A stretch of DNA of 64,000 nt from Galliscardovia ingluviei (GTDB lineage Bacteria > Actinomycetota > Actinomycetes > Actinomycetales > Bifidobacteriaceae). Positions 8,164 through 17,692 of this stretch are shown in pieces. Each line of letters opens with the position of its first letter. Positions within the stretch are counted from its first letter, which is position 1. The position numbers were made by a program, and so were the translations under genes. The stretch spans positions 868,001-932,000 of the forward strand of contig NZ_BMDH01000001.1 in assembly GCF_014635685.1 (NCBI RefSeq), read 5' to 3'. The notes under the pieces are model-generated. The model made no database searches. It was given only the letters and a program-made list of their open reading frames with translations, and was not told where the DNA came from.

Positions 8164-9645
8164 TTATTGTGCAGCGCGCAACCGCATATTGAGCACTACT
8201 CGGGTACCTCCTTCGCGGCGTGGTTCCCACTTAACGCTACCGCCAAAATCATTTTTCACAAACGTATTAATAATCTGCGTACCCAAACCAGAACCACTAG
8301 AGCGGGCCATTCCAGACTCTGATTCAGAGGTATAGCCAATACCGTCATCTTCTACAACAACATTTAAGGTATTGCCTCCACGCCCTACGGAAATACGAAT
8401 ATTGCCCTCACTCTTACCCACAAAACCATGCTCTACAGCATTCGTTACCAATTCCGTGAGCACAAGAGACAATGGTGTCGCATCCTGAGCAGGCATCATA
8501 CCAAATTTACCCAAATACGAAATATGAATATGCTGATCTTTTTCAACTGCAAGATCGACACTCATACGCAGTAACGTAGAAATTACCTTATCAAAATCAA
8601 CGATTTCATCAGCAGTCTGACTTAATCCCTCGTGTACTACCGCAATCGTTTCCACACGACGCATTGCCTCTTCAAGCTCCGTTTTAACCTCAGGAAGTTT
8701 TGTTCTACGCGCTTGCAATCGCAGTAGCGCAGAAACTGCTTGCAAATTATTCTTTACACGATGGTGAATTTCCGCAATAGTAGCATCCTTGGTCTGCAAT
8801 TCTTTTTCACGGCGATGTAATTCAGTAACATCACGACATAGCACTACTGCCCCGCAACGCACATTACCAGCATACAGCGGCAAGGAACGCATAGAAACCG
8901 TGGAACGATTAGCATTGATTTCAGAATCAACAGCAGCTTTACCAGCGAGTACCAGCGGCAGCGTATCTGAGACATCGTCGCGCTCTTTAATTAACGATGT
9001 ACCAATTTCTGCTAAATACTTGCCTTCCATTACTTCAGCAGCACCAAGTCTTCTGAAACAACTGATGGCATTAGGGGCGGCATACTCCACAATGCCATCT
9101 TGAGAGAGCACAATAAAACCATCAGAAACACGCGCATTATGCCGCTGTTTAAGCATGGCGTCATGATATGGGAATGTGCCTTCCGGAATCATGGCAAATA
9201 ACTTTTTACCTGCATCAATTGACTCTGACTCGTAACGACCATTAAGCATTCGTGTTGCCATATTGGTTTCACGCACCACAACACCTAATACTTTGCCTTC
9301 CCTACGCACAGGGGCATAAACATCACAAACTGTGGTATTACCAACCGCACGATAATGATCCAGCCTGGAAATGCGCTGTTCGCTCATTGCACGCTCAATA
9401 GCTTTGGCATCTTCGCCTTCCACTATTTGCCCAATCATATCGTCTTGTCGCACAGAAATCACTGTTGAAGGACGACATTGTCCTGCAACAACATATTTAC
9501 CTTGTGAAGTCGGCAACACCAGCAGTAGATCTGCAAAACTTAAATCTGCAATCACTTGCCAGTCGGCAACAAGATGATGGAGCCATTCACGGTCAGTGGC
9601 ATCAAAATCTGGATTATCAGCTACAAGATGAGAAAAATCTACCAT
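8164..9645 (-). CDS. pdtaS: PdtaS-type sensor histidine kinase
   Basis: 493 residues. The N-terminus (DREWLHHLVADWQ, ADLSFADLLLVLP) and the following GAF-like region match actinobacterial PdtaS; a PAS domain (about 165-270) comes next. The kinase core is of the HisKA_2 type, with EIHHRVKNNLQ near residue 293 carrying the phospho-accepting histidine, then an HATPase domain (LVLTELVTNAVEHGF, EDDGIGYT, GSGLGTQI). No membrane segment is seen, so it is a soluble sensor. In mycobacteria the partner is PdtaR, an ANTAR response regulator that acts on transcription antitermination; no such gene is in this window. The ATG has a GAGG ribosome site. The signal sensed is unknown. Confidence 0.9.
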   Translation of the reverse strand: MVDFSHLVADNPDFDATDREWLHHLVADWQVIADLSFADLLLVLPTSQGKYVVAGQCRPSTVISVRQDDMIGQIVEGEDAKAIERAMSEQRISRLDHYRAVGNTTVCDVYAPVRREGKVLGVVVRETNMATRMLNGRYESESIDAGKKLFAMIPEGTFPYHDAMLKQRHNARVSDGFIVLSQDGIVEYAAPNAISCFRRLGAAEVMEGKYLAEIGTSLIKERDDVSDTLPLVLAGKAAVDSEINANRSTVSMRSLPLYAGNVRCGAVVLCRDVTELHRREKELQTKDATIAEIHHRVKNNLQAVSALLRLQARRTKLPEVKTELEEAMRRVETIAVVHEGLSQTADEIVDFDKVISTLLRMSVDLAVEKDQHIHISYLGKFGMMPAQDATPLSLVLTELVTNAVEHGFVGKSEGNIRISVGRGGNTLNVVVEDDGIGYTSESESGMARSSGSGLGTQIINTFVKNDFGGSVKWEPRREGGTRVVLNMRLRAAQ

Positions 9646-9757
9646 GCCTCTATGCTATCGAAATGTATGTGCAACGCGCCCAAACCGAGCATGTTTAAGC
9701 TCCACTCATACTCCTATACTCAATACCAAAGTAGTGTTGCATATCGAGGAGGGATGT

Positions 9758-10735
9758 ATGGCTCAGTCTCATCAAGACGAGACAACTGACCAAACCAATC
9801 AGCGTAGTACTGCCGAGGGGGCGAGTACTTTATCAGAACCATCCAATAGTTCAACGCGCTCAGCGACAGCATCGAGTACCACAAGCGTTCCAACCGATGA
9901 GCAGCAGGCGGCATTTGCTCGCACTGCACAGGCGGTAAAGGAAGCACGCATTCATGATGCGCATGTACGCGCCCAAGTAGTGCGCACAAAGGGACATGCG
10001 AAAGCTCAGCGTATTGAGTCAAAGGCTGAGCTTAAAGCTAGAAAAATTGAAAATCGAGCTTTAGGTATCAGAAAAATTCGCCTTGATGTGCATGGCAGAC
10101 CAAAACCGGCAATGCGTGGTATGATTCATCTTATTGCCGCTCCATTGGCACTTGCCGCTGGCATCGTACTCATTTGTCTGGCACCAAGTGCGCCATTGCG
10201 CTGGGCATGTGCTGTTTTTATGGTCAGCTCACTGATCCTCTTTGGTAATTCAGCACTGTATCATTTGGGTGATTGGTCGCCAAAAGTTACCGATATTTTG
10301 CGCCGTATTGATCACGTTAATATTTTCTTGCTTATTGCTGGCACTTATACGCCTGTATCATTTGCTCTGGAACCATTTTGGCGCAATCTTATTTTGGCAA
10401 CCATCTGGACGTGTACTGTTGTAGCCCTGCTGATTCACGTTATTTGGATTAATACGCCACGCTGGCTTTATGCGGTAGTGTATATTCTGTTTGGCGTCTC
10501 TGGCGTGGCATATTTGCGCCTATTTTGGTTATCACCTCACGCTGGACCAGCAGTAGTATGCCTTATTGTTGCTGGAGGCTTATGCTATATTGCTGGCGCC
10601 ATTGTGTATATATTCCGTAAACCTGATCCATGGCCAAAAGTCTTTGGTTTCCATGAAATATTCCATTGCGGCACTGTGTTAGGTTTTGCCTGCCATATGG
10701 TTGCTATTTATTTCGTAATCGTCAGCATGTGGTAA
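9758..10735 (+). CDS. Hemolysin III (PAQR) family membrane protein
   Basis: 325 residues from ATG 9758, chosen for the GAGGAGGG ribosome site just before it. About 115 hydrophilic residues with a charged, Ala/Lys/Arg-rich helix come first and probably stay in the cytoplasm. Then there are about seven membrane helices with family motifs: the first helix after RGMIHLIAAP, NSALYHLGDW, RRIDHVNIFLLIAGTYTP and, at the end, FHEIFHCGTVLGFACHMVAIYF. The conserved Ser/His/Asp/His residues form the metal site of this family, related to adiponectin receptors and ceramidases. True hemolytic activity is not implied. The long charged N-terminus is longer than in typical family members, which are near 210-230 residues. 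Confidence 0.9.
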   Translation: MAQSHQDETTDQTNQRSTAEGASTLSEPSNSSTRSATASSTTSVPTDEQQAAFARTAQAVKEARIHDAHVRAQVVRTKGHAKAQRIESKAELKARKIENRALGIRKIRLDVHGRPKPAMRGMIHLIAAPLALAAGIVLICLAPSAPLRWACAVFMVSSLILFGNSALYHLGDWSPKVTDILRRIDHVNIFLLIAGTYTPVSFALEPFWRNLILATIWTCTVVALLIHVIWINTPRWLYAVVYILFGVSGVAYLRLFWLSPHAGPAVVCLIVAGGLCYIAGAIVYIFRKPDPWPKVFGFHEIFHCGTVLGFACHMVAIYFVIVSMW

Positions 10736-10754
10736 TACACACACTGTATACGTT

Positions 10755-10785
10755 AATAGCCCGAGCAGTAACTGCCCGGGCTATT
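10755..10785. terminator. Bidirectional terminator between the hemolysin III gene and greA
   Basis: AATAGCCCG (10755-10763) pairs with CGGGCTATT (10777-10785), with a further GC pair inside. It sits between convergent genes and has T-rich flanks on both strands. Confidence 0.75.
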
Positions 10786-10813
10786 GTATTGGAACTGAAT
10801 TACAGAGTAATGC

Positions 10814-11296
10814 TTACTCTAGTGGCTTAGCGTCTTTTACTGTTACTTCAATAACTTTACCGCTTGGTGCAGTGTAGCTTACTGTTTCACCGACTTTAGT
10901 ACCCATAAGCGCAGCTCCAACTGGAGACTCTGGGCTGACAATATCATGGTCAGTAGCTACAGCTAAATCACGGGAACCGACAACTACTACACGCTCCTTA
11001 CCATTGCGAATCATGGTTACCAATGAACCATTACCCACAATACCCGCTGCCGGAGCAGTGAGAATTTTTGCAGAACGAAGTTTCACTGTAAGCTCTTCAA
11101 TACGGCCTTGGTTCTTGCGCTGTGCATCACGAGCGGCTTGATATCCGCCGTTCTCGCTTAAATCACCCTCAGCGCGAGCGGCTGCAACTTTCTCGATAAT
11201 TTCGTCGCGGTATGGTCCTTCACGCCAGGCGAGCTCTTCTTTTAACTTGTCGTAAGCTTCTTGTGTAAGCAACAAGGTTTGTTCTTCTTGTGGCAT
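10814..11296 (-). CDS. greA: Transcription elongation factor GreA
   Basis: 160 residues, the usual length. The N-terminal coiled coil (LLTQEAYDKLKEEL, through DLSENGGYQAARDAQ) carries the acidic tip residues that promote transcript cleavage in backtracked RNA polymerase; the C-terminal FKBP-like domain ends with SPVGAALMGTKVGE and an AP.GK motif. An AAGGGA ribosome site precedes ATG. It may be co-transcribed with the FKBP gene 57 bases upstream, giving a small chaperone/transcription pair. Confidence 0.96.
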   Translation of the reverse strand: MPQEEQTLLLTQEAYDKLKEELAWREGPYRDEIIEKVAAARAEGDLSENGGYQAARDAQRKNQGRIEELTVKLRSAKILTAPAAGIVGNGSLVTMIRNGKERVVVVGSRDLAVATDHDIVSPESPVGAALMGTKVGETVSYTAPSGKVIEVTVKDAKPLE

Positions 11297-11353
11297 ACTT
11301 ATCCCTTATAATTCCTTATTTCACCAGACTCTATGTGGTATATGCACTAGTAC

Positions 11354-11758
11354 TTAACGAGTAGCAATAATATCAATAACGAATACGAGAGTATCTCCCC
11401 CGCCGATACCGGCCTGTGGAACACCACGTGAACCATAGCCATATTCAGGTGGAATAGAAACCACAAGACGGGAACCAACATTGTGTCCTGGCACGCTCTG
11501 ATCCCAGCCACGAATAACCTGTCCTACACCAATACCAAAACTTGCGGGCTGGTGGCGGTCAAAGCTTGAATCAAATGGCTTATTCTTGCCCCACACTACA
11601 CCGTGATAGTTAACGGTTACGGTATCGCGTTTACGTACCATTGGACCGTCACCTTCGGTGAGTTCTACAACTTTGAGTCCTTGAGGGGCAGCGCCTTCCG
11701 GGAACTCAATAACTGGGCTAGAGCCAAACTCTGCATTAACTTGTGGCATATCGGCCAT
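11354..11758 (-). CDS. FKBP-type peptidyl-prolyl cis-trans isomerase
   Basis: 134 residues from ATG 11758, chosen for GGAGG six bases upstream; the frame is open to an ATG at 11770 without such a site. FKBP features: GDGPMVRKRDTVTVNYHGVVW, FDSSFDR, FGIGVGQVIRGWDQ, RLVVSIPPEYGYG and LVFVIDI. It has no signal peptide, so it is cytoplasmic, and it is the simple single-domain type that accelerates proline isomerisation during folding. Confidence 0.93.
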   Translation of the reverse strand: MADMPQVNAEFGSSPVIEFPEGAAPQGLKVVELTEGDGPMVRKRDTVTVNYHGVVWGKNKPFDSSFDRHQPASFGIGVGQVIRGWDQSVPGHNVGSRLVVSIPPEYGYGSRGVPQAGIGGGDTLVFVIDIIATR

Positions 11759-11851
11759 AGTATCCTCCATATCAAACTATCGACACTACTGTAACCCATG
11801 CACTGTAATAATTAGGTAATTATGTTGTAAAAGAGTGTAAAACAATAATAG

Positions 11852-11925
<74 letters not shown>

Positions 11926-12108
11926 ATACACTGCTGTGTACTATACAAGCGTGTTCAACGTTGTACTCTAAACACCGTAAACCAAAAGTGCAAATTTGAC
12001 ACGCCAATGTATTGCCATACGCCCAGTTCTTACACCACCACACCGCAATTGCTATGAGGTACACTATTACCAAAAGCTCAGCTTACATACGAGCATGTAA
12101 GGGGGACC

Positions 12109-12765
12109 ATGCAACACGCACCGAAACTAACTACAGAACGCCTTATACTCCGTGCTTGGCAAGATAGCGACGCCGAGGCACTCTATACTGCAGCAAGCAA
12201 CCCTGAAATTGGTCCGCTTGCAGGATGGATGCCGCATACCAGTGTCGCGCAATCAGCACAAATTATCGATACTATTTTTAATGAGCCAACAATTTTTGCA
12301 ATAACACTCAAGAACGACGATACACCAATTGGCTGTGTAGGACTGAAACCATGCTCTCCTGAGTGCAAGCTACCTCAAGAAAGTAGCAACCAGCATATGG
12401 AACTGGGTTACTGGCTGGCACAAGGGTATTGGGGACAAGGCATTATTCCAGAAGCTGCGGAGCGCGTTATACAATACGGTTTTGAGCAGCTGGCATTGCA
12501 GGCAATTTGGGGTGTGCATGAGGTTGGTAATCGTCGTTCACGGCGCGTGATGGAAAAACTTGGTATGCAGCGCGTAGCCATTGCACCGCATATCAAGATT
12601 GATTTACTTGGCGATGACGTGTATTGGGATGAAGCGATCAATCGCATTACTCGCCAAGAATGGGAAGCAGAACCGCAATTGCGCGATAGATTAGAAGCTC
12701 CGAGTGAAGGGCATGTACTCGCTGTGCCATACGTGCAGCCTGAAGGCGTAGTGAACTTCGAATAA
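12109..12765 (+). CDS. GNAT-family N-acetyltransferase (RimJ/RimL type)
   Basis: 218 residues behind an AAGGGGGA ribosome site. The opening LTTERLILRAW is the standard start of RimJ/RimL-like acetyltransferases. IGCVGLKP, then ELGYWLAQGYWGQGIIPEAAERVI carries the acetyl-CoA binding Q/G-x-x-G/A loop, and GNRRSRRVMEKLGM is the closing helix motif. These enzymes acetylate amino groups of proteins or small molecules; the substrate is not predictable. It stands alone between the tRNA and a bidirectional terminator. Confidence 0.9.
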   Translation: MQHAPKLTTERLILRAWQDSDAEALYTAASNPEIGPLAGWMPHTSVAQSAQIIDTIFNEPTIFAITLKNDDTPIGCVGLKPCSPECKLPQESSNQHMELGYWLAQGYWGQGIIPEAAERVIQYGFEQLALQAIWGVHEVGNRRSRRVMEKLGMQRVAIAPHIKIDLLGDDVYWDEAINRITRQEWEAEPQLRDRLEAPSEGHVLAVPYVQPEGVVNFE

Positions 12766-12789
12766 TTCACGATGCTATCCATATACAGT

Positions 12790-12817
12790 GGTGGCGGCTA
12801 CCAAAGTAACCGCCACC
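12790..12817. terminator. Bidirectional terminator between the GNAT gene and cmk-der
   Basis: GGTGGCGG (12790-12797) pairs perfectly with CCGCCACC (12810-12817), with an inner TAC/GTA match. It lies between two convergent genes. Confidence 0.75.
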
Positions 12818-12862
12818 CTACTCTATAACCCAATCTGCGAGTATTGTGCTACTCAGCCCGCA

Positions 12863-14992
12863 CTATTTGCGCTTCTTACGCTCTCGAACTTTCACAGAAA
12901 TCTGGATTGGAGTACCTTCAAATCCAAATTCTTCACGCAGCGAGCGCTCAATATAACGCCGATAACCATGCTCCAAAAATCCGGTTGCGAATATTACAAA
13001 ACGCGGAGGCCTGTTTGAAGCCTGAGTAGCGAACAAAATACGAGGCTGCTTACCGCCGCGCAATGGATGCGGGTGAGCTGCCTGCAACTGCCCCAAGAAC
13101 GCATTGAGTTTGCCTGTTGGAATACGCTTATCCCAAGACTCTAACGCCTGATTCATCGCTCGAGTTAATCGGTTGGTATGCCAGCCGGTTTTTGCTGATA
13201 GATTCACACGCTGCGCCCAAGTAACACGATTAAACTCTGTCTCCCACAAGCGTTCGATGCGTTGTCTGCCAAAATCATCCAGCAAATCCCATTTGTTGAA
13301 CACCAAAACGATAGCGCGTCCAGCATCAACAGCTTGGCTCATCACTTTCAAATCTTGGTCAGAAATTGGTACAGACACATCAAACAGCACTAATGCCAGT
13401 TCTGAACGCTCAATGGCAGCTTGCGAGCGCAATGTTGAATAATATTCTGCGCCAGAAAGCTTATGAATGCGTCGTTTAATACCTGCAGTATCAATAAACA
13501 GCCAGTCTTGCCCATCAAGTTCGATAACTTCATCAACAGGATCTCGTGTAGTACCTGCTAAATCATTGACTACCGCACGGCTTTCGCCAGCAAGCTGATT
13601 GAGTAATGACGACTTGCCAACATTTGGACGGCCGACTAATGCCACACGACGTAACCCTGTAGGCGTGAGGAAACCAGATGTCTGCTCTGCATGTTCAAGC
13701 TGGTCAAGTGCTTGATCGAGCAAATCGCCAACACCCCTACCATGCATTGCAGAAATCGAGTATGGCTCGCCAAGACCAAGTTTCCAAAACGCCGCAGTTA
13801 AATATTCATTAGCCTGATTATCAACTTTATTTACTGCCAAAGTCACGGGCTTACCGCTGGCGCGGAGCATAGCAACAATACGCTCATCGCTAGCCGTAAC
13901 TCCTACAAGTCCATCGACTACTAGAATGACGGCATCAGCGAGACGAACTGCAATCTCAGCTTGTTCGGCGATTGATGAATCTATACCTTCCACATCGGAT
14001 TCCCAACCGCCAGTGTCAACGAGCTTAAAATCAGTGCCTGCCCACTCTGCGTCGTAGCTTACGCGGTCTCTGGTAACTCCCGGCGTATCCTCTACAACAG
14101 CGGCACGCCTGCCAAGAATACGGTTTACCAATGTTGATTTTCCAACATTTGGACGACCAACTACTGCCAGCACGCCAACTGGTTTTTGTGTTGGAGCATT
14201 ATCTGGCACAGCAAAATAGCCTTGTACCAGCTGCTCGTCCTCTTCATCCAGCTCATAATCGCTTAAATTTGCGGCATACTCAGCATAAGCAGCTTCTTCT
14301 TGAGCTTGTTCGACAAGGTGAATCAGTGTTTCTAATGTCTGATCGAAATCCATATCAGAGTTGTCAACAGTTATCACACCGTCTGCTGCTTCAAGAAAAC
14401 TTGTTACTTGTGCATCTGCTTGATCACGTGCTGCAACATTATCTACACCAGCAGTCCCCTGCGCACTTTGCCCGCTTCGGCGTGCTTGACGTACTTCTTC
14501 ACGCGCCGTCAATAATACACGCACTTGTGCTGCAGGGTCTACCACTGTAGTAATATCGCGACCTTCAGCAACAATGCCAGCGCCACTAGAGAAAGAATCT
14601 TCCAATTCTTCTCGCGCAATATATGAGCGTTGAGCTGCAATAAGCATATGGCGTACTGCAGGAATAGCTGAAACCACAGAAACGTGTGAACTTACTTCAC
14701 TAGAGCGGATCGCCTCATCAATGCATTCGCCATCACAGTAGACATGTGGTTGCTGTGGATCTACACCGATTTCAAAATGATCTTCAACAAAAAGCCGCTC
14801 TACAGCATCAACAATCGATTGCTCATCAACAGGTGTAGCATCGAGGTCAATGCCATTGTGTAAGCACCAATACGTTGCCGCACGATACATGGCACCAGTA
14901 TCAAGATACGCAAAACCAAAATACTGGGCAAGCGCGCGAGAAGTTGAGGATTTGCCTACACCTGCAGGTCCATCAATAGCCACTCGTATCAC
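12863..14992 (-). CDS. cmk-der: Fused (d)CMP kinase - ribosome biogenesis GTPase Der
   Basis: 709 residues. Residues 1-230 are cytidylate kinase ([12 protein letters not shown]-loop at the N-terminus, [18 protein letters not shown]). An acidic linker (about 235-265) joins it to Der, which has two GTPase domains: [12 protein letters not shown] near 278 with DTGGW and NKVD, and [12 protein letters not shown] near 452 with DTAG and NKWD. A KH-like domain with a basic end follows (RERKKRK). Cmk phosphorylates CMP/dCMP for nucleotide supply, and Der is needed for 50S subunit assembly. Such a fusion is known in bifidobacteria and related actinobacteria. It overlaps the upstream rluB-type gene by four bases (ATGA), so the two are translationally coupled. 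Confidence 0.96.
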   Translation of the reverse strand: MIRVAIDGPAGVGKSSTSRALAQYFGFAYLDTGAMYRAATYWCLHNGIDLDATPVDEQSIVDAVERLFVEDHFEIGVDPQQPHVYCDGECIDEAIRSSEVSSHVSVVSAIPAVRHMLIAAQRSYIAREELEDSFSSGAGIVAEGRDITTVVDPAAQVRVLLTAREEVRQARRSGQSAQGTAGVDNVAARDQADAQVTSFLEAADGVITVDNSDMDFDQTLETLIHLVEQAQEEAAYAEYAANLSDYELDEEDEQLVQGYFAVPDNAPTQKPVGVLAVVGRPNVGKSTLVNRILGRRAAVVEDTPGVTRDRVSYDAEWAGTDFKLVDTGGWESDVEGIDSSIAEQAEIAVRLADAVILVVDGLVGVTASDERIVAMLRASGKPVTLAVNKVDNQANEYLTAAFWKLGLGEPYSISAMHGRGVGDLLDQALDQLEHAEQTSGFLTPTGLRRVALVGRPNVGKSSLLNQLAGESRAVVNDLAGTTRDPVDEVIELDGQDWLFIDTAGIKRRIHKLSGAEYYSTLRSQAAIERSELALVLFDVSVPISDQDLKVMSQAVDAGRAIVLVFNKWDLLDDFGRQRIERLWETEFNRVTWAQRVNLSAKTGWHTNRLTRAMNQALESWDKRIPTGKLNAFLGQLQAAHPHPLRGGKQPRILFATQASNRPPRFVIFATGFLEHGYRRYIERSLREEFGFEGTPIQISVKVRERKKRK

Positions 14993-15927
14993 AGTCCAAC
15001 CTCCTTTTCCAGAGATTTGACCTCTACTGGTGACAAGACGCGGTATGAGCCAGGCTTGAGCTCACCAAGTTTAATTGGACCAATTTGCGTGCGCACAAGA
15101 CGGTGTACTGGATATCCAAGAGAGCCAAAAATACGACGTACAATGCGGTTTTTACCGGAATGCAGTACCACACGCACCATGGTGTAATCACGATTTTGGT
15201 CGAGAATGGTGCATTTGTCCAATTTCACCCAACCATCGTCCAGATTGACACCAGTGTGTACTAATCTGCGGCATACGCCACCGCTGAGTTTGCCTTCAAC
15301 TGTGGCAATATAGGTTTTTTCTACCTCATATTTAGGGTGCATTACATGCTGAGATAGCTCGCCATCATCGGTCATTAAAATTAGACCTTCTGAATCATAG
15401 TCGAGACGACCCATATGGAATACGCGCTCATATTTATCGCCGATAATATCGCGTAATGTCCAGCGCCCTTTTGGATCGTCCATAGTGGACAGCACCTTCT
15501 TAGGCTTATTAAGCGCCAACGTAATATGCGTGTCATGTAAGTGAATGCGAGAACCATCCACGAGAATACGCTGCTTATCCGGATTAACACGTGTGCCGAG
15601 TTCGAGGACGAGATCACCATCTACCTCTACTCGACCATCAAGAATAAGCTGTTCGCATTTGCGCCGTGAGCCAAATCCAGCTTGTGCCAGCACTTTTTGC
15701 AAGCGAATACCATCTTCTTGATGATGATCGCGGCGAGGTGCACGCTGTTCACGCCGAGGCTGCTCAGTCAGATAGTCTCTATTACCAGAACGCGAATAAG
15801 CTCGATCAGTACGCTGCTGACGGTTAGCATTGCTATTGCGACGATTTGATGATTGTGATGTTGAAGAACGCCTAGTAAATTTACGATTTTGTGAATTACG
15901 GCGTTGCTGATGTGATTCTTGTGGCAT
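14989..15927 (-). CDS. RluB/RsuA-family rRNA pseudouridine synthase
   Basis: 312 residues. The first 75 or so are an Arg/Asn/Gln/Ser-rich basic tail, likely disordered and RNA-binding. An S4 domain follows ([26 protein letters not shown]), then the pseudouridine synthase domain with the catalytic-loop motif [10 protein letters not shown] near 172 and ending with [13 protein letters not shown] and LVRTQIGP. It isomerises a uridine in ribosomal RNA. A GGGAG ribosome site precedes the ATG. In many actinobacteria this gene lies between scpB and cmk; here the scp genes are not present upstream. Confidence 0.92.
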   Translation of the reverse strand: MPQESHQQRRNSQNRKFTRRSSTSQSSNRRNSNANRQQRTDRAYSRSGNRDYLTEQPRREQRAPRRDHHQEDGIRLQKVLAQAGFGSRRKCEQLILDGRVEVDGDLVLELGTRVNPDKQRILVDGSRIHLHDTHITLALNKPKKVLSTMDDPKGRWTLRDIIGDKYERVFHMGRLDYDSEGLILMTDDGELSQHVMHPKYEVEKTYIATVEGKLSGGVCRRLVHTGVNLDDGWVKLDKCTILDQNRDYTMVRVVLHSGKNRIVRRIFGSLGYPVHRLVRTQIGPIKLGELKPGSYRVLSPVEVKSLEKEVGL

Positions 15928-16151
15928 CGTTCTCCCAACGTGGCCTGGTACGTAATAAAGCGCCGTATAGCGCTCTAATAGAGTACAGGAAGGTCAGGAG
16001 AAATACCACATGCATCTGCGCAAACTGTAACACCATATGCAAACACTATGCTAAGCACGCTAGCACACAATATTCATATGGTATTTATACAGTTATGCGC
16101 AGATATATAGTATGCATAACCTACTGCATGGAACAGCAGCTAAATCTGGAA

Positions 16152-16571
16152 TTAGCCACGTCCCTTGCCAAAAGCACGTAAACGAATTGCATTCCAATCT
16201 GCGTTCAAAGTGCGAGGCGTCGCAGCGTTCATACCAGAAGTTTTTGCTGCATTTTCAACAGTTGTTGCATTTGCCGCACCAACACGACCTGGTTTTGGCG
16301 TTAATACCCAAAATGGCGCACCTTCGTTAATAACATCCATTGCATCCATAATGGTATCTGACAAGGCATCTTCGTCATCGCCATCACGCCACCAGATAAT
16401 CACACCGTCAACGGAAGCATCATAATCTTCGTCAACGAGCTCTTCTCCAGTAATCGCTTCAATAGCTTCGCGGACACTATCATCCACATCATTATCCCAG
16501 AGCCATTCTTGAACAATGTCTCCAGCTTGGAATCCAAATACCTCTGCTTGTTGTGTGTTTGTATCAGCCAC
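16152..16571 (-). CDS. DUF3052 family protein
   Basis: 139 residues, acidic. It opens with a short tail and then FGFQAGDIVQEWLWDNDVDD, the typical family start, followed by ITGEELVDEDYDASVDGVIIWWRDGD and WVLTPKPGRVG, ending in NADWNAIRLRAFGKGRG. DUF3052 proteins are a small actinobacterial family without an established biochemical role. The 224 bases between this gene and the rluB-type gene hold only AT-rich DNA without a clear hairpin. Confidence 0.88.
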   Translation of the reverse strand: MADTNTQQAEVFGFQAGDIVQEWLWDNDVDDSVREAIEAITGEELVDEDYDASVDGVIIWWRDGDDEDALSDTIMDAMDVINEGAPFWVLTPKPGRVGAANATTVENAAKTSGMNAATPRTLNADWNAIRLRAFGKGRG

Positions 16572-16647
16572 GGGTTAAGCATAGCAAGAATTATGCCCTG
16601 AATTGCATTTTGTCCGTTTCGGCGTGGTCAAACGTGTTGTATCACTA

Positions 16648-17640
16648 TTACTTAACTACACAATGTGGCAGAGAATCAGCCTTGCCCTGCCCTATAGCAA
16701 TCAAGGCATTGTATGCATCGTCAATAGTATGTACAGCAACATCACGCATACCATGCGGCACATGTCCTACAACATCATCACAGTTTGCATCTGGTGCTAA
16801 AAACCAAGTAGCACCTTCTTGCTTCGCGCCAAGCATTTTGAAACGAATACCACCGATAGCGCCAACAGTACCGTCTTGTTCAATAGTTCCTGTTCCTGCA
16901 ATAGTCGCCCCGCCGGTAAGATCGCGCTGTGATAATTTTTGAAGCACCCCCAAGGTATACATCATGCCGGCACTAGGTCCGCCAATATCGTCAATATGCA
17001 TACTGATCTGAACACCTGTGGTATCAATATGATGTTGTTTGGCAAACTGAAGGGCAACCTGCTGTGCAGTATTCTGCGCGTTGCTCATAGCTTGTGTGGA
17101 TTCTTGCTCAAAGTCTTGCGTTGTTTGGTTAGGCGCAATAACTGCTTCTCTAGGCAAAACACCGCGCGATGGTATAGCAGCATTAACTAAAACAAAGGCG
17201 TTCGGAAGTGTACTGCCTACACCATAACTATTAACAGTTGTCATCAAAAGTTTGCCTTGTGTGTGGTGTGTATCAGATTGTGGCTTTGCGCTGGTGCTTG
17301 CAAGACCTGCAATCTCAATAATCTGTTGTTTACTATCCGCACTAACGGTACCGAGCACATCAAGCGCTGGTCCTGCTCCTTCAACCACGTAATCACTTGG
17401 CAACATCAAAAGCACTACAGCAAGTACTACACTAAGCACACTAACACGGTCTTTGCCTGTACGCGAACGGTACCAATTACAGGCTTGCAGGATGTACTCT
17501 CCTAGCAACGCCATACCGCCACTCACTGCTTGACTTGCACGCTTTACTACGAGCCAAAGAGTATGAAGATTCAGTGGGAGTTTCGTGCCATGCGCGAACG
17601 ATTCCCTCGCAACGGTATGCTTTACACTAGATTGTGTCAT
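16648..17640 (-). CDS. YlbL-like Lon-type (S16) serine protease lacking a PDZ domain
   Basis: 330 residues. One membrane anchor (about 66-84) after a basic cytoplasmic N-terminus, then an extracellular part ending in an S16 protease domain: IDDIGGPSAGMMYTL holds the catalytic Ser near 221, and GGIRFKMLGAKQEGA holds the catalytic Lys near 267. Typical YlbL proteins carry a PDZ domain between the region matching ANTAQQVAL and the protease domain; here only about 15 residues separate them. In Bacillus, YlbL is implicated in clearing a membrane division inhibitor; the role here is unknown. The 5' end overlaps the extended frame of the DUF2342 gene on the other strand, so the two genes diverge from a very short region. 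Confidence 0.87.
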   Translation of the reverse strand: MTQSSVKHTVARESFAHGTKLPLNLHTLWLVVKRASQAVSGGMALLGEYILQACNWYRSRTGKDRVSVLSVVLAVVLLMLPSDYVVEGAGPALDVLGTVSADSKQQIIEIAGLASTSAKPQSDTHHTQGKLLMTTVNSYGVGSTLPNAFVLVNAAIPSRGVLPREAVIAPNQTTQDFEQESTQAMSNAQNTAQQVALQFAKQHHIDTTGVQISMHIDDIGGPSAGMMYTLGVLQKLSQRDLTGGATIAGTGTIEQDGTVGAIGGIRFKMLGAKQEGATWFLAPDANCDDVVGHVPHGMRDVAVHTIDDAYNALIAIGQGKADSLPHCVVK

Positions 17641-17692
17641 GCTACTAATAGTATGGAAGTACTGGACTGCAAACTTGAAGAATGGTGATGGT

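Noticed and set aside
11990-12030. TTGACA box before the GNAT gene as a promoter
   Set aside because: No acceptable -10 box lies 16-18 bases downstream.
14131-14550. 139-residue plus-strand frame opposite cmk-der
   Set aside because: Low-complexity Leu/His/Gln-rich translation typical of an antisense shadow; the opposite strand has a well-supported gene.
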